In this document: piece after piece, positions 1-6,424 of the stretch
How the letters are laid out: every line of letters begins with the position of its first letter
How positions within the stretch are numbered: the first letter of the stretch is position 1
Position numbers and translations under genes: made by a program
The notes under the pieces: generated by a model
The model's input: only the letters and a program-made list of their open reading frames with translations
Told to the model about the DNA's origin: nothing
Database searches by the model: none
Source of the DNA: Gammaproteobacteria bacterium
Lineage (GTDB): Bacteria > Pseudomonadota > Gammaproteobacteria > SZUA-140
DNA length: 7,093 bases
Direction: 5' to 3'
Assembly (NCBI GenBank): GCA_003230195.1
Contig: QIHH01000070.1
Coordinates: 1 to 7,093, forward strand

Positions 1-568
1 TGCTGTGGCACAGCTGCACGGGGTTTATATTCTGGCGCAAAATGAGGCAGGGTTGGTGCTGGTTGACATGCACGCGGCGCATGAGCGGATCACTTATGAG
101 TGGATGAAGCAGACCTTTAGTGATGGTGGCATCAAGTCTCAGCCGTTATTGGTACCGCTGTCGATTGCGGTGAATCAAAAAGAGGCGGCATTAGCAGAAG
201 AGTTTAGTGCTGTCTTTGCTTCACTGGGTTTTGATATTCAGCGCATTGCCCCGGAAACCATTGTGGTACGTGAGGTGCCGACGCTATTGTGCGATGCCGA
301 TATCGAAACCTTGGTGCGTGATGTACTGTCGGATATCAATACCTATGGTGAAAGTGTGCGGGTGCAGGAACGACTCAATGAGGTGTTGGCAACAATGGCC
401 TGCCATGGTTCTGTGCGTGCAAATCGTATTTTGACCTTGCCTGAGATGAATGCACTACTGCGGGATATGGAACGCACCGAGCGCAGTGGGCAGTGTAATC
501 ATGGACGACCCACCTGGACTCAAATGAGTATGGTCGAATTGGATAAGCTGTTTTTACGCGGCCGCTAG
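1..568 (+). CDS. mutL: DNA mismatch repair protein MutL, C-terminal part (5' end outside window)
   Basis: This is the C-terminal dimerisation domain of MutL, the ATPase that links MutS mismatch recognition to strand incision. The reading frame is open from the window edge with no start codon needed, so the N-terminal GHKL ATPase lies upstream. Visible landmarks are QLHGVYILAQ near the edge, DMHAAHERITYE (65-100), ACHGSVRA around 401-424, and CNHGRPTW around 494-517. The second of these fits the family metal-binding endonuclease motif D[QM]HA(x)2E(x)4E, and CNHGRP matches the CPHGRP motif of endonuclease-type MutL. By family knowledge this MutL should nick DNA itself and not depend on a MutH. 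The protein ends KLFLRGR before a TAG stop. The miaA gene that often follows mutL in gammaproteobacteria is not here. Identification is very secure; nuclease activity is inferred. Confidence 0.96.
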   Translation, partial: AVAQLHGVYILAQNEAGLVLVDMHAAHERITYEWMKQTFSDGGIKSQPLLVPLSIAVNQKEAALAEEFSAVFASLGFDIQRIAPETIVVREVPTLLCDADIETLVRDVLSDINTYGESVRVQERLNEVLATMACHGSVRANRILTLPEMNALLRDMERTERSGQCNHGRPTWTQMSMVELDKLFLRGR

Positions 569-638
569 GAATCTTGTTTTTTGGGAAGGCAGCACAAGGG
601 TGCATCTGTATGGAGAATCTACAGCACCGCTTTAATGT

Positions 639-812
639 GATCTTTGCACAAGTCTATTTTCCGCTACAGCTGCGTTATATATGATCTCAAAACTGTTATT
701 TACTGCGTGTAAACTCCATTTTTTCGGTCATTATTGCCTTGCTGGAACGAAAAATTAGTTCTCGTGCAAAGGTCTCTTAATAAATGATATTTTCTGTCAA
801 ACTGCAAAGATC
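639..812. repeat. 10-bp inverted repeat pair GATCTTTGCA / TGCAAAGATC
   Basis: GATCTTTGCA at 639-648 is the exact reverse complement of TGCAAAGATC at 803-812. A third, nearly identical copy (TGCAAAGGTC) lies at 765-774. The right-hand copy runs directly into the 811-838 hairpin. The arrangement could be the remnant of a small palindromic or MITE-like element, or chance in AT-rich DNA. No transposase is present. Confidence 0.4.
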
Positions 813-838
813 AGGCTTGATTAAGCGATCAAGCCTGA
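811..838. terminator. Perfect 11-bp hairpin between convergent genes, candidate bidirectional terminator or REP-like palindrome
   Basis: TCAGGCTTGAT (811-821) and ATCAAGCCTGA (828-838) are perfect reverse complements around a 6-base loop. The hairpin lies 242 bases past the mutL stop and 49 bases past the stop of the minus-strand secreted-protein gene. That position suits a bidirectional terminator. However, neither side has a clean run of T residues (CCCTGTTTATTT on the plus strand, TCTTTGCAG on the minus strand). A dispersed REP-type palindrome is therefore an equal alternative. Confidence 0.45.
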
Positions 839-887
839 CCCTGTTTATTTAATGAATACAGTTCAGTTGTAACTTGTTAAAGCCAAT

Positions 888-2078
888 TTATCTGTCCATT
901 AGATCAGTGGGGGGTGTGGGACGTTTTGGGTAAGGTATAACGTATTTCCGTTCCTTATCAAAAAGATATTTAAACGAAAATACTTTTTTCTCTTTTGGCG
1001 CCAACCTTCCTACCTTAAATGCAATATTAATTGTCGAATCAGAGTAATCAAAACCATATAATCCGGCAGGAGCATCATAAACAGGCTGTGGGCTACCACA
1101 ATTTTGCGAGAGGATGTCCATAGGGTTTGTTGTCCAAGTGCGGCTAACACAGGTATCATGGCCAACCGGGTCAACTGAATAAAGCGCAACTGAGAGCTTG
1201 CTGTTCTTTCCCGAAGCCCAGACAATATTAGCTGGTTTTACATGAACAGGGCTTCCTGGGAAAAAATAGCTATGACCCTTGCGGTTAACCGTATTAAAGG
1301 TGGTGGGTATGTCTTGATCTGGATCTAATCCACGGGCATATGTGATACCTTGAAGTATGCCATGCCCTGTATTTTGCATTTCTACCCTGACAATAATTTC
1401 TCTGGAGTTTGGATCCAGAGTATATTTTTGTTTCATCTCCAGTTGAGCATGGTTTTCACCCGAAATACTTGAGGTAACCATTACCCCGCCTGTCTGAAGT
1501 GCTGGGTATTGATCCAGGCGTCGAATTTTTGTCGAAATATTATCGGAACCTGTCATCGTTGGCCCATTTCGATTGTTATTGGTAAATAATTGCTGATTGA
1601 AAGTAACCGAAAAATATTCATGAGGACTGCCTGGCCGCAAATAATCCGGCGCATTAACAGTGCCTGTTCCCGCAGGGTTAAATGTCATTCCCAATGAGGC
1701 GTAGCCATTGCCAAAAGTACCATCTTCACTGACACAGGTGGCGACAAAGTTATTTTCAAGAAATATACCGACCCCTGTTTTTGTACGCTCACAGTTCTTA
1801 CGTGCCGACCCTGGTGAAGGGCGTGGCAGTTTCGATAACAGCCGTAAATCTGACTTAGCATTACTCATAGCACCAGCACCACGATTGTTATTGATATTTG
1901 AATTAGAAAATTCAAGCGAATTAATATCAAGATTACTTTTTTTAGCTGCGTTGTAGGTTTCTGGGTGGTAATCTTTTAAATATGATTCCAGCTTTCCATC
2001 TGCTTGTGCTGATGCAGAAAATGCCATTAGCGGGTGAAAGATACAGAGACCAACGACCACTTTAGTTAAATTATTCAT
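888..2078 (-). CDS. Secreted hypothetical protein with four cysteines
   Basis: I do not recognise this 396-residue protein. Residues 1-26 form a classic Sec signal peptide: K6, then a hydrophobic core from about 7 to 20, then ASA/AQA cleavage sites after residue 24 or 26. It should be exported to the periplasm or beyond. The mature part starts with a charged helical stretch, then an Asn/Gly-rich linker (about 58-76), then a long, probably beta-rich domain (about 95-375) with ARGLDPDQD at 248-256. C96/C115 and C310/C327 are the only mature cysteines and could form two disulfides. There is no lipobox, membrane anchor or sorting motif at the proline-rich C-terminus. An AGGAAAGGA ribosome site (2086-2094) lies 7 bases before the ATG and supports the start. 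Several sampled lines are AT-richer than mutL, a weak hint of separate origin. The gene's existence is secure; its function is unknown. Confidence 0.88.
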   Translation of the reverse strand: MNNLTKVVVGLCIFHPLMAFSASAQADGKLESYLKDYHPETYNAAKKSNLDINSLEFSNSNINNNRGAGAMSNAKSDLRLLSKLPRPSPGSARKNCERTKTGVGIFLENNFVATCVSEDGTFGNGYASLGMTFNPAGTGTVNAPDYLRPGSPHEYFSVTFNQQLFTNNNRNGPTMTGSDNISTKIRRLDQYPALQTGGVMVTSSISGENHAQLEMKQKYTLDPNSREIIVRVEMQNTGHGILQGITYARGLDPDQDIPTTFNTVNRKGHSYFFPGSPVHVKPANIVWASGKNSKLSVALYSVDPVGHDTCVSRTWTTNPMDILSQNCGSPQPVYDAPAGLYGFDYSDSTINIAFKVGRLAPKEKKVFSFKYLFDKERKYVIPYPKRPTPPTDLMDR

Positions 2079-2191
2079 TAGGCTTTCCTTTCCTTAGTTA
2101 ATTTACTGACCGAACTTTATAAATAACTAACATAAAAATAGATTTTAAACAAGAGAGAGTCGTGTAAAATTATTACAGTCATTTCGCAGGC

Positions 2192-2219
2192 ATCTTATAA
2201 TTAAATGTCTATGTATCAA
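2192..2219 (-). promoter_or_regulatory. Candidate sigma70 promoter for the secreted-protein gene
   Basis: On the minus strand TTGATA (2214-2219) is followed after 16 bases by TAAGAT (2192-2197). This is a fair sigma70 match in the 197-bp AT-rich gap between the metal exporter gene and the secreted-protein gene. It implies a leader of roughly 105 bases. AT-rich DNA yields such matches by chance, so this is only a candidate. Confidence 0.3.
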
Positions 2220-2275
2220 AAAGGAAAGCTGAGCTGAAAAACAGGTTTGGTTAACGGAGTCTTTTAATCATCATC

Positions 2276-3199
2276 TTAATCATTGCGCTTAAATAGTGGC
2301 AACGTCTCTAAATCGACCGTACTGACGGGGTCAAGGTGAATCACCACATCAGCGGTTGGGATTGCTTTGATGATCTCATCTTCCACTTGGTCTGCGATCT
2401 CATGTGCTTCGATCAGCGGTAGTTCATCGTCCAGTTCAATGTGCATCTGGATAAATTCAGTGCGTCCTGAGAGGCGGGTGCGCAGGTCGTGCATGCCGCG
2501 AACATCCGGGTGTTTTTTCGCGATATCGACAATCTGCTGACGTTTCTCTGCGGGTAGTTCGCGGTCTAGCAGATCATGAACTGCTTCGCTGCCGATTTCC
2601 CATGAGCTGTAGAGAATGTAGGCGGCAATCGCGAGCGCGAAGAGTGGATCAATACCAAGCCAGCCAAATTGAGAAAGGAGCAGGGCAACAATGATGGCGG
2701 CATTGGTGAAGAGATCTGTTTTATAATGGAGTGCATCGGCTCGAATCGCGCTGGAATTTGTTCTGATGATTACATGGCGCTGGATAGAGAGTAAAATAAG
2801 CGTGGCAATCATTGAAAAAATCATCACGCCCATGCCGATGTTAAAAGCCTCAATCGGTTGTGGATTAAGCAGGCGCTGGATCGCTTCCACAATCAGGAAT
2901 AGCCCAGACCCTGCAATAAAAGTGGCCTGTGCCATGCCCGCTAATGATTCCGCTTTGCCATGGCCATAGCGGTGCTCTTCATCGGGTGGGGCAAGTGCAT
3001 AGGCGACGGCGAGCAGGTTAATGATCGAGGCGACAGCATCCATTAATGAATCAACCAGTGAGGCGAGAATACTGACAGAATCGGTCTGCCAGTAAGCGAT
3101 CAGCTTGGCAATGATCAGGATCACCGCAGTGGTCACTGAGGCGCGTGTTGCCAATTTAAGCAAGCGTTCACTTTCGGCCCGGCTAATAGGGTTTGACAT
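2276..3199 (-). CDS. fieF: CDF-family divalent metal cation exporter (FieF/YiiP-like)
   Basis: This is a 307-residue cation diffusion facilitator, a homodimeric inner-membrane antiporter that expels Zn2+, Fe2+ or Cd2+ in exchange for protons. It aligns by eye along its length with E. coli YiiP. The transport site is complete: D50 and D54 in SILASLVDSLMD and H158 and D162 in HYKTD, the DD-HD set typical of zinc/iron exporters. The interfacial site residues D73, H76 and H80 (PPDEEHRYGHGKAES) are present. So are the cytoplasmic-domain ligands H237, H253, H288 and D290. K82 and D212 match the dimer salt bridge of YiiP. About six membrane segments (about 22-205) precede the metal-sensing C-terminal domain (about 210-295). 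The ATG lacks a clear Shine-Dalgarno. It is divergent from bcp. The family is secure; the preferred metal cannot be read from sequence. Confidence 0.95.
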   Translation of the reverse strand: MSNPISRAESERLLKLATRASVTTAVILIIAKLIAYWQTDSVSILASLVDSLMDAVASIINLLAVAYALAPPDEEHRYGHGKAESLAGMAQATFIAGSGLFLIVEAIQRLLNPQPIEAFNIGMGVMIFSMIATLILLSIQRHVIIRTNSSAIRADALHYKTDLFTNAAIIVALLLSQFGWLGIDPLFALAIAAYILYSSWEIGSEAVHDLLDRELPAEKRQQIVDIAKKHPDVRGMHDLRTRLSGRTEFIQMHIELDDELPLIEAHEIADQVEDEIIKAIPTADVVIHLDPVSTVDLETLPLFKRND

Positions 3200-3236
3200 C
3201 AGTATAGTAGGATCTTTGCTGTTGAGAATAGCGGTG

Positions 3237-3242
3237 ATTATA
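3237..3242 (-). promoter_or_regulatory. Candidate -10 box for the metal exporter gene
   Basis: The minus strand reads a perfect TATAAT here, about 37 bases before the exporter ATG, giving a leader of about 30 bases. No good -35 is seen at 16-18 bases (TAGTGG or AGTGGC), so an activator may be needed or the match may be chance. Confidence 0.35.
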
Positions 3243-3293
3243 AAGCAGAGAGGGTTGTGCCACTAGTCGATCTGGATTGAAAAAGTAATATTC

Positions 3294-3322
3294 CTGACCT
3301 GATGGTCAAGAAGCCGTATAAT
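3294..3322 (+). promoter_or_regulatory. Probable sigma70 promoter of bcp, overlapped by a dyad
   Basis: CTGACC (3294-3299), 17 bases, then a perfect TATAAT (3317-3322) gives a good sigma70 promoter with transcription starting near 3329. The inverted repeat TGACC-TGAT-GGTCA (3295-3308) overlaps the -35 and spacer, where a repressor could bind. The dyad is short and its binding protein, if any, is unknown. Confidence 0.5.
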
Positions 3323-3358
3323 TAAGTCTTACTTGATATGAGGCTGATGAATCGCGCT

Positions 3359-3826
3359 ATGTTAAAAAAGACTGAGATTGCCCCTAGTTTTACGCTACTC
3401 AATGCGAGCAAAACAGAAATTAGCCTGTCTGATTTTAAAGGGAAAAAGAATGTTGTTTTATATTTTTATCCGCGAGATGACACCTCGGGTTGTACCCTTG
3501 AGGCCTCAGAATTTACCAATCTCTCAGGTGAATTTGCACGCCTGCAAACAATAGTGATTGGGGTGAGCAAAGATTCCTGTAAAAGCCATCAATCTTTTAT
3601 CGATAAATACAATTTAAAGATAGAGCTGCTGGCTGACACCGAGGGTGAAGTATGTGAGCGCTATGGGGTGTGGCAGGAGAAGACAAAAAAGGGTGAGACC
3701 AAAATGGGCATTGTACGCTCAACTTTTATTATTGATAAAAAGGGTGTATTAAGCAGTGTTGAATATGGCACGGCAGCGGGTGGCCATGCGCCGCTTGTGC
3801 TGGAAAAAATTAAAAAGCTTAAGTAA
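3359..3826 (+). CDS. bcp: Thiol peroxidase of the Bcp/PrxQ family
   Basis: This is a 155-residue cytoplasmic peroxiredoxin that reduces hydrogen peroxide and organic hydroperoxides using thioredoxin-type electron donors. The active site PRDDTSGCT carries P38, T42 and the peroxidatic C45; R120 in VRSTFIID completes the catalytic set. The resolving cysteine found five residues after the peroxidatic one in E. coli Bcp is replaced by S50. C74 (GVSKDSCKSH) and C99 (EVCERYGVW) are the other cysteines, and C74 is the likelier partner. I chose the ATG at 3359 because MLKKTEIAPSFTL aligns with the family N-terminus. In-frame ATGs at 3338 and 3347 would add seven or four residues; none of the three has a well-spaced Shine-Dalgarno. 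It is divergent from the metal exporter, and its stop overlaps the start of an mtfA remnant. The family is secure; the start is uncertain. Confidence 0.94.
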   Translation: MLKKTEIAPSFTLLNASKTEISLSDFKGKKNVVLYFYPRDDTSGCTLEASEFTNLSGEFARLQTIVIGVSKDSCKSHQSFIDKYNLKIELLADTEGEVCERYGVWQEKTKKGETKMGIVRSTFIIDKKGVLSSVEYGTAAGGHAPLVLEKIKKLK

Positions 3827-4041
3827 TGTCATTGAGTGATGCGTTTGACCATCTGCAACAGCAGTTAGTTGACCATTAGCACTCGCTGCTCAACCCTTAT
3901 GCGGCGACTGACCCCGCGGAGTTTTTTGCGGTGGTGAGTGAATACTTTTTTACCGCACCTGAAGTACTGTTTGAGCAGTGTCCAGAGGTCTACGCGCAGT
4001 TGGTGCTGTTTTATCGTCAGGTACCGGTTTTCAGGGCGTAA
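3826..4041 (+). pseudogene. mtfA: C-terminal remnant of mtfA (Mlc titration factor A / DUF980 zinc peptidase) with internal TAG
   Basis: Reading from the ATG that overlaps the bcp stop (TAATG), the frame gives MSLSDAFDHLQQQLVDH, an in-frame TAG (3877-3879), then HSLLNPYAATDPAEFF and on to SEYFF, FYRQVP and a TAA at 4039-4041. The second part matches the C-terminus of MtfA, whose homologues carry (D/N)PYxATxPAEFFAV and end near FYRQDP. MtfA is a cytosolic zinc metallopeptidase that in E. coli binds the Mlc repressor. About 70 of the usual 265 or so residues remain. The HExxH zinc motif is gone, while the glutamate of PAEFF, probably the third zinc ligand, is kept. N-terminal loss plus a nonsense codon make this a pseudogene. 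That the frame is otherwise intact suggests recent decay. Family assignment is from motif memory but the match is strong. Confidence 0.82.
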
Positions 4042-4054
4042 TCATGATGATTAC
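4038..4054. repeat. Small inverted repeat spanning the two convergent stop codons
   Basis: GTAATCA-TGA-TGATTAC is a 7-bp perfect inverted repeat. It includes the TAA of the mtfA remnant on the plus strand and the TAA of the DUF748 gene on the minus strand. It is AT-rich with no T run, so it is a weak terminator at best and may simply reflect two facing stop codons. Confidence 0.3.
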
Positions 4055-6216
4055 AGGATGATATCGACACCTTCGACAATGCTGTTACTGGTGCCATATT
4101 CAGGGATTATTTCCGGATTACATGCGAATAGCTGGCTGTTGTCGATGCCCTGTTGACTAAGATGAGCGCGGGCGTTGCTGGCGCGCATAGAGGCGAGTGT
4201 ATGTAGTTGCTCATTGGCTGTCTTAGCTGTTGGTTCAGTTTTTTCAGGTTGCTGTTCTGCTGCGTTAAGCACGATCTGATCATCTTTGTTGGCGATGCCA
4301 CATAATGAAATGGTCAGTTTGGGACGGTTCGAGAGTAGTTTGCCGAGTTTATCAAGGTATGCGGCGGTGTCGTTGTTAAGCTCAGATTTACCCGCTGCAA
4401 AACTCAGTGGTTTGAAACGAGGTTTAGTAATGATGCCGATAATGTCTTTGGCCAGTAAGAGAGTGCCAAGTGGCTGTAGTGCATTTGTTAGGTACTTCAT
4501 TGCGGCCATCTTCATTCCTTTACCGATGGCCAGTTTCATCACACCGCCAAGCTTAAATTGAGGGTCATTGAGACTGCCGTGCACGGGTAGATCGAAAACG
4601 ATATTGTCATTGCCATCTCGGAGTAGATTAAGCGCGCTATCAAGCGGCATCTCTAACTGTTCGATTAATCCCTGTGCCTTTTCCGGGTCGCTCTCTTTGA
4701 TACTGAGTTTTGTCAGCGTTAATTTATTGCTGACCTGTAGCTGGTCACCTTTGATCTCCAGTGTCGTTTGGGCGAGGAGGCGACCACGGCGCAGTTGATA
4801 ACCGATTGCTTGTTCTGTGTATGGTGATATGACCGGTAGTTCTAAATCGGTAAGCGTGTTATTGAGGTTGATAGTTAATTCATCCGCGAGTGGTGAAATG
4901 TGGCCGGTCAATTTTGTTGTACCGGTTTCATTGATAGTGGCATCTAGTGAAAGTGTCGTTTTAGCAGTGGGGTTTGCACTGTCAATGCGGTCGAGTGTGA
5001 GCGAGAGTGGCTGTAGCTTAGTATTGAATTGAGGTGAGACGGATGCATCGCTAAAGGCCAGCGCACTATTGCCTTCGATTGAGAGGCGATCAATGCTAAA
5101 TATGAGTGCGGGGCTTTGTTCTTTCTGTGACGGCGTGTTGTTGTTTGCTGCCGTTGATTCAGTGTCTGTTGGTTTTGTTTTGGTTAATAAATTACCTTCG
5201 CTATCTTTAAGCAAGGCGGCGTCAAGGTCACTAATGATGATTTCACCAATTGAAACAGAGGCTGGGTATTGCACATTAATGTTGTTAATGGCAATTGCTG
5301 TTGTTTTTAGATAGGTGTCGTTATTCAGCGCTGCAATAATGTCAATATTATTCAGGGCGGCATCACCCTTTAGGTTGAACTGAGGTGGGTCATCATGGGG
5401 GAATGCACCATGGATGCGACTTTGGTGGTTGAGAGTTAACTGCTTAACGATGAAATCACTTTGTGGTACAAGTGCGGCAAATGTTGTGAGGTCCAGCTCA
5501 TTGATTGTGAGTTCACCATCAAAGGCAGGCGTTGCTGCAAAGGGGTGTAGCACGCCTTGGTAGTGAATCTCACCTTTACCGATGGCGAGGCGCAGTGCCA
5601 AGTGTATCGCTTCGTTTGGCTCGGCGGTTGTGATGTTTTTAATTTTGCTATCGATCTCAATCCTGTTATTGAGCGCATCACTCTGATAATGAAGTGCAAT
5701 AGATTCCAGTGTGATTGTATGGACGGTGACTGCGAGCACGTTGCTGGTATTAGTGTCAGGTGTTGGTTCTGCTGTTGAGTCGGCAGGCTGTGGTATTGGT
5801 ATGCCTGCAATGCGCAGTTGATCGGTGGTTTGTTCGATAGTGATATTGGCATGGCTAAGGGTTATCTCATTCACCACAATTTGCCGCTGGAAGATTGCCT
5901 TCATATCGATTGTAATGCTGGCATATTCCAGTGATGATGCTTGTGTCGTTTTATTTTGATGTGGAATATGTAGCTGCCGTAAAAAGAGCTTGCCACTAAA
6001 AATATTGAGTCTCACCTCAGCGATCGTGACGTTACTTTGTGTCTGTGCACTGAGCCACTGCTGCAGGCTAATTTTGATTGCTGCTGAGGCTGCGATTAGT
6101 AGTAGGAACAGGGTGAAGAGCAGTACGATGAATAGCCTGACTAGTAAGTTTGTTTTATTTTTTTGGTTGCTGGCTGGTGTGAAGTTGGCCGAAGTGGGTT
6201 TAGTGGGCGATGTCAT
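4051..6216 (-). CDS. AsmA-like DUF748 envelope protein with OmpA-like C-terminal domain
   Basis: This 721-residue protein is anchored by one N-terminal membrane segment, with the rest predicted to be periplasmic. The segment is at residues 23-47; numbering here is from the ATG, two less than from the TTG at 6222. The body consists of repeated amphipathic beta strands typical of AsmA-like proteins, broken by Thr/Pro/Asn-rich linkers near 145-160 and 345-368. DUF748 hallmarks are GYQLRRGRLLA (472-482) and the segment from LNLLRDG to FDLPVHGSLNDPQF (about 529-554). The tail (about 602-715) resembles an OmpA-like fold: PLSFAAGKSEL, PKLTISLCGIAN and LASMRASNARAHLSQQGI. AsmA-like proteins are linked to lipid transport or outer-membrane homeostasis; the exact role of this one is unknown. 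I chose the ATG at 6216; neither it nor the TTG two codons upstream has a clear ribosome site. It converges on the mtfA remnant and diverges from nirB. Confidence 0.88.
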   Translation of the reverse strand: MTSPTKPTSANFTPASNQKNKTNLLVRLFIVLLFTLFLLLIAASAAIKISLQQWLSAQTQSNVTIAEVRLNIFSGKLFLRQLHIPHQNKTTQASSLEYASITIDMKAIFQRQIVVNEITLSHANITIEQTTDQLRIAGIPIPQPADSTAEPTPDTNTSNVLAVTVHTITLESIALHYQSDALNNRIEIDSKIKNITTAEPNEAIHLALRLAIGKGEIHYQGVLHPFAATPAFDGELTINELDLTTFAALVPQSDFIVKQLTLNHQSRIHGAFPHDDPPQFNLKGDAALNNIDIIAALNNDTYLKTTAIAINNINVQYPASVSIGEIIISDLDAALLKDSEGNLLTKTKPTDTESTAANNNTPSQKEQSPALIFSIDRLSIEGNSALAFSDASVSPQFNTKLQPLSLTLDRIDSANPTAKTTLSLDATINETGTTKLTGHISPLADELTINLNNTLTDLELPVISPYTEQAIGYQLRRGRLLAQTTLEIKGDQLQVSNKLTLTKLSIKESDPEKAQGLIEQLEMPLDSALNLLRDGNDNIVFDLPVHGSLNDPQFKLGGVMKLAIGKGMKMAAMKYLTNALQPLGTLLLAKDIIGIITKPRFKPLSFAAGKSELNNDTAAYLDKLGKLLSNRPKLTISLCGIANKDDQIVLNAAEQQPEKTEPTAKTANEQLHTLASMRASNARAHLSQQGIDNSQLFACNPEIIPEYGTSNSIVEGVDIIL

Positions 6217-6302
6217 ATTCAATAATTGTTTGTTGTTATGGCTGTTTTAGCGTTGCCATTCTAGCGCATTATCAGTGTCGGGTTATCGGTTATGTTTCAT
6301 CT

Positions 6303-6370
6303 TGTGCTGAAATGGCGCATAGTCTTATTTAACGCACTTGATTGGCGCGGAGTCGCTGTGCTGGAATGGC
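6303..6370. repeat. Interleaved direct repeats upstream of nirB
   Basis: TGTGCTGAAATGGC (6303-6316) recurs as TGTGCTGGAATGGC (6357-6370) with one mismatch. TGGCGCATAGTC (6313-6324) recurs as TGGCGCGGAGTC (6343-6354) with two mismatches. The order is A-B then B-A, so this is not a simple tandem duplication. It could be regulatory sites or a degenerated repeat element in the divergent promoter region of nirB and the DUF748 gene. Confidence 0.4.
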
Positions 6371-6392
6371 TTTGTGGCTATTTTTTATTTTA

Positions 6393-6404
6393 TTACTTAA
6401 GTAA
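6393..6404. promoter_or_regulatory. Perfect 12-bp palindrome TTACTTAAGTAA
   Basis: The 12-base self-complementary sequence lies about 85 bases upstream of the nirB start in the shared DUF748/nirB region. Its size and symmetry suit the operator of a dimeric regulator. AT-rich palindromes of this length can arise by chance, and I cannot name a cognate factor. Confidence 0.35.
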
Positions 6405-6424
6405 AACAGATAGTTATATTAGTT

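Larger units (their letters stand above)
569..887. other. Gene-free region between mutL and the convergent secreted-protein gene
   Basis: No convincing gene is present in these 319 bases. The stretch is AT-richer than mutL and holds several copies of a TGCAAAG(A/G)TC word in both orientations, plus a strong hairpin at 811-838 (listed separately). A 24-codon open frame (610-684) has a possible AAGGG upstream, but its product resembles nothing I recognise and it is probably chance. The two flanking genes point toward each other, so the region needs transcription terminators, not promoters. Confidence 0.6.

Noticed and set aside
610..684. A 24-codon open frame after mutL with a possible AAGGG ribosome site
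   Set aside because: Its product matches no family I know, it is very short, and it overlaps the inverted-repeat word at 639-648; chance is the simplest explanation.
2221..2275. Terminator downstream of the metal exporter gene
   Set aside because: Only the short AGCTGAGCT repeat is present, with no stable stem followed by a T run.
3250..3275. TGGCAC on the minus strand as a sigma54 promoter for the metal exporter
   Set aside because: The GC that should follow the -24 GG after 10 bases is displaced by three bases, so the -24/-12 spacing fails.
3877..3879. TAG in the mtfA remnant as a recoded amino acid (pyrrolysine or suppressor)
   Set aside because: The gene is already N-terminally truncated and lacks its zinc motif, so a nonsense mutation in a pseudogene is more likely; nothing nearby suggests pyrrolysine machinery.
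3938..4156. Plus-strand 72-residue open frame
   Set aside because: It is out of frame with the mtfA homology and overlaps the DUF748 coding end; no family resemblance.
5436..5852. Minus-strand 138-residue open frame inside the DUF748 gene
   Set aside because: It is an alternative frame of a gene with strong family motifs, and its composition is not protein-like.
6361..6380. TGGAATGGCTTTGTGGC as a sigma54 promoter for nirB
   Set aside because: No GG-N10-GC spacing can be found in it.
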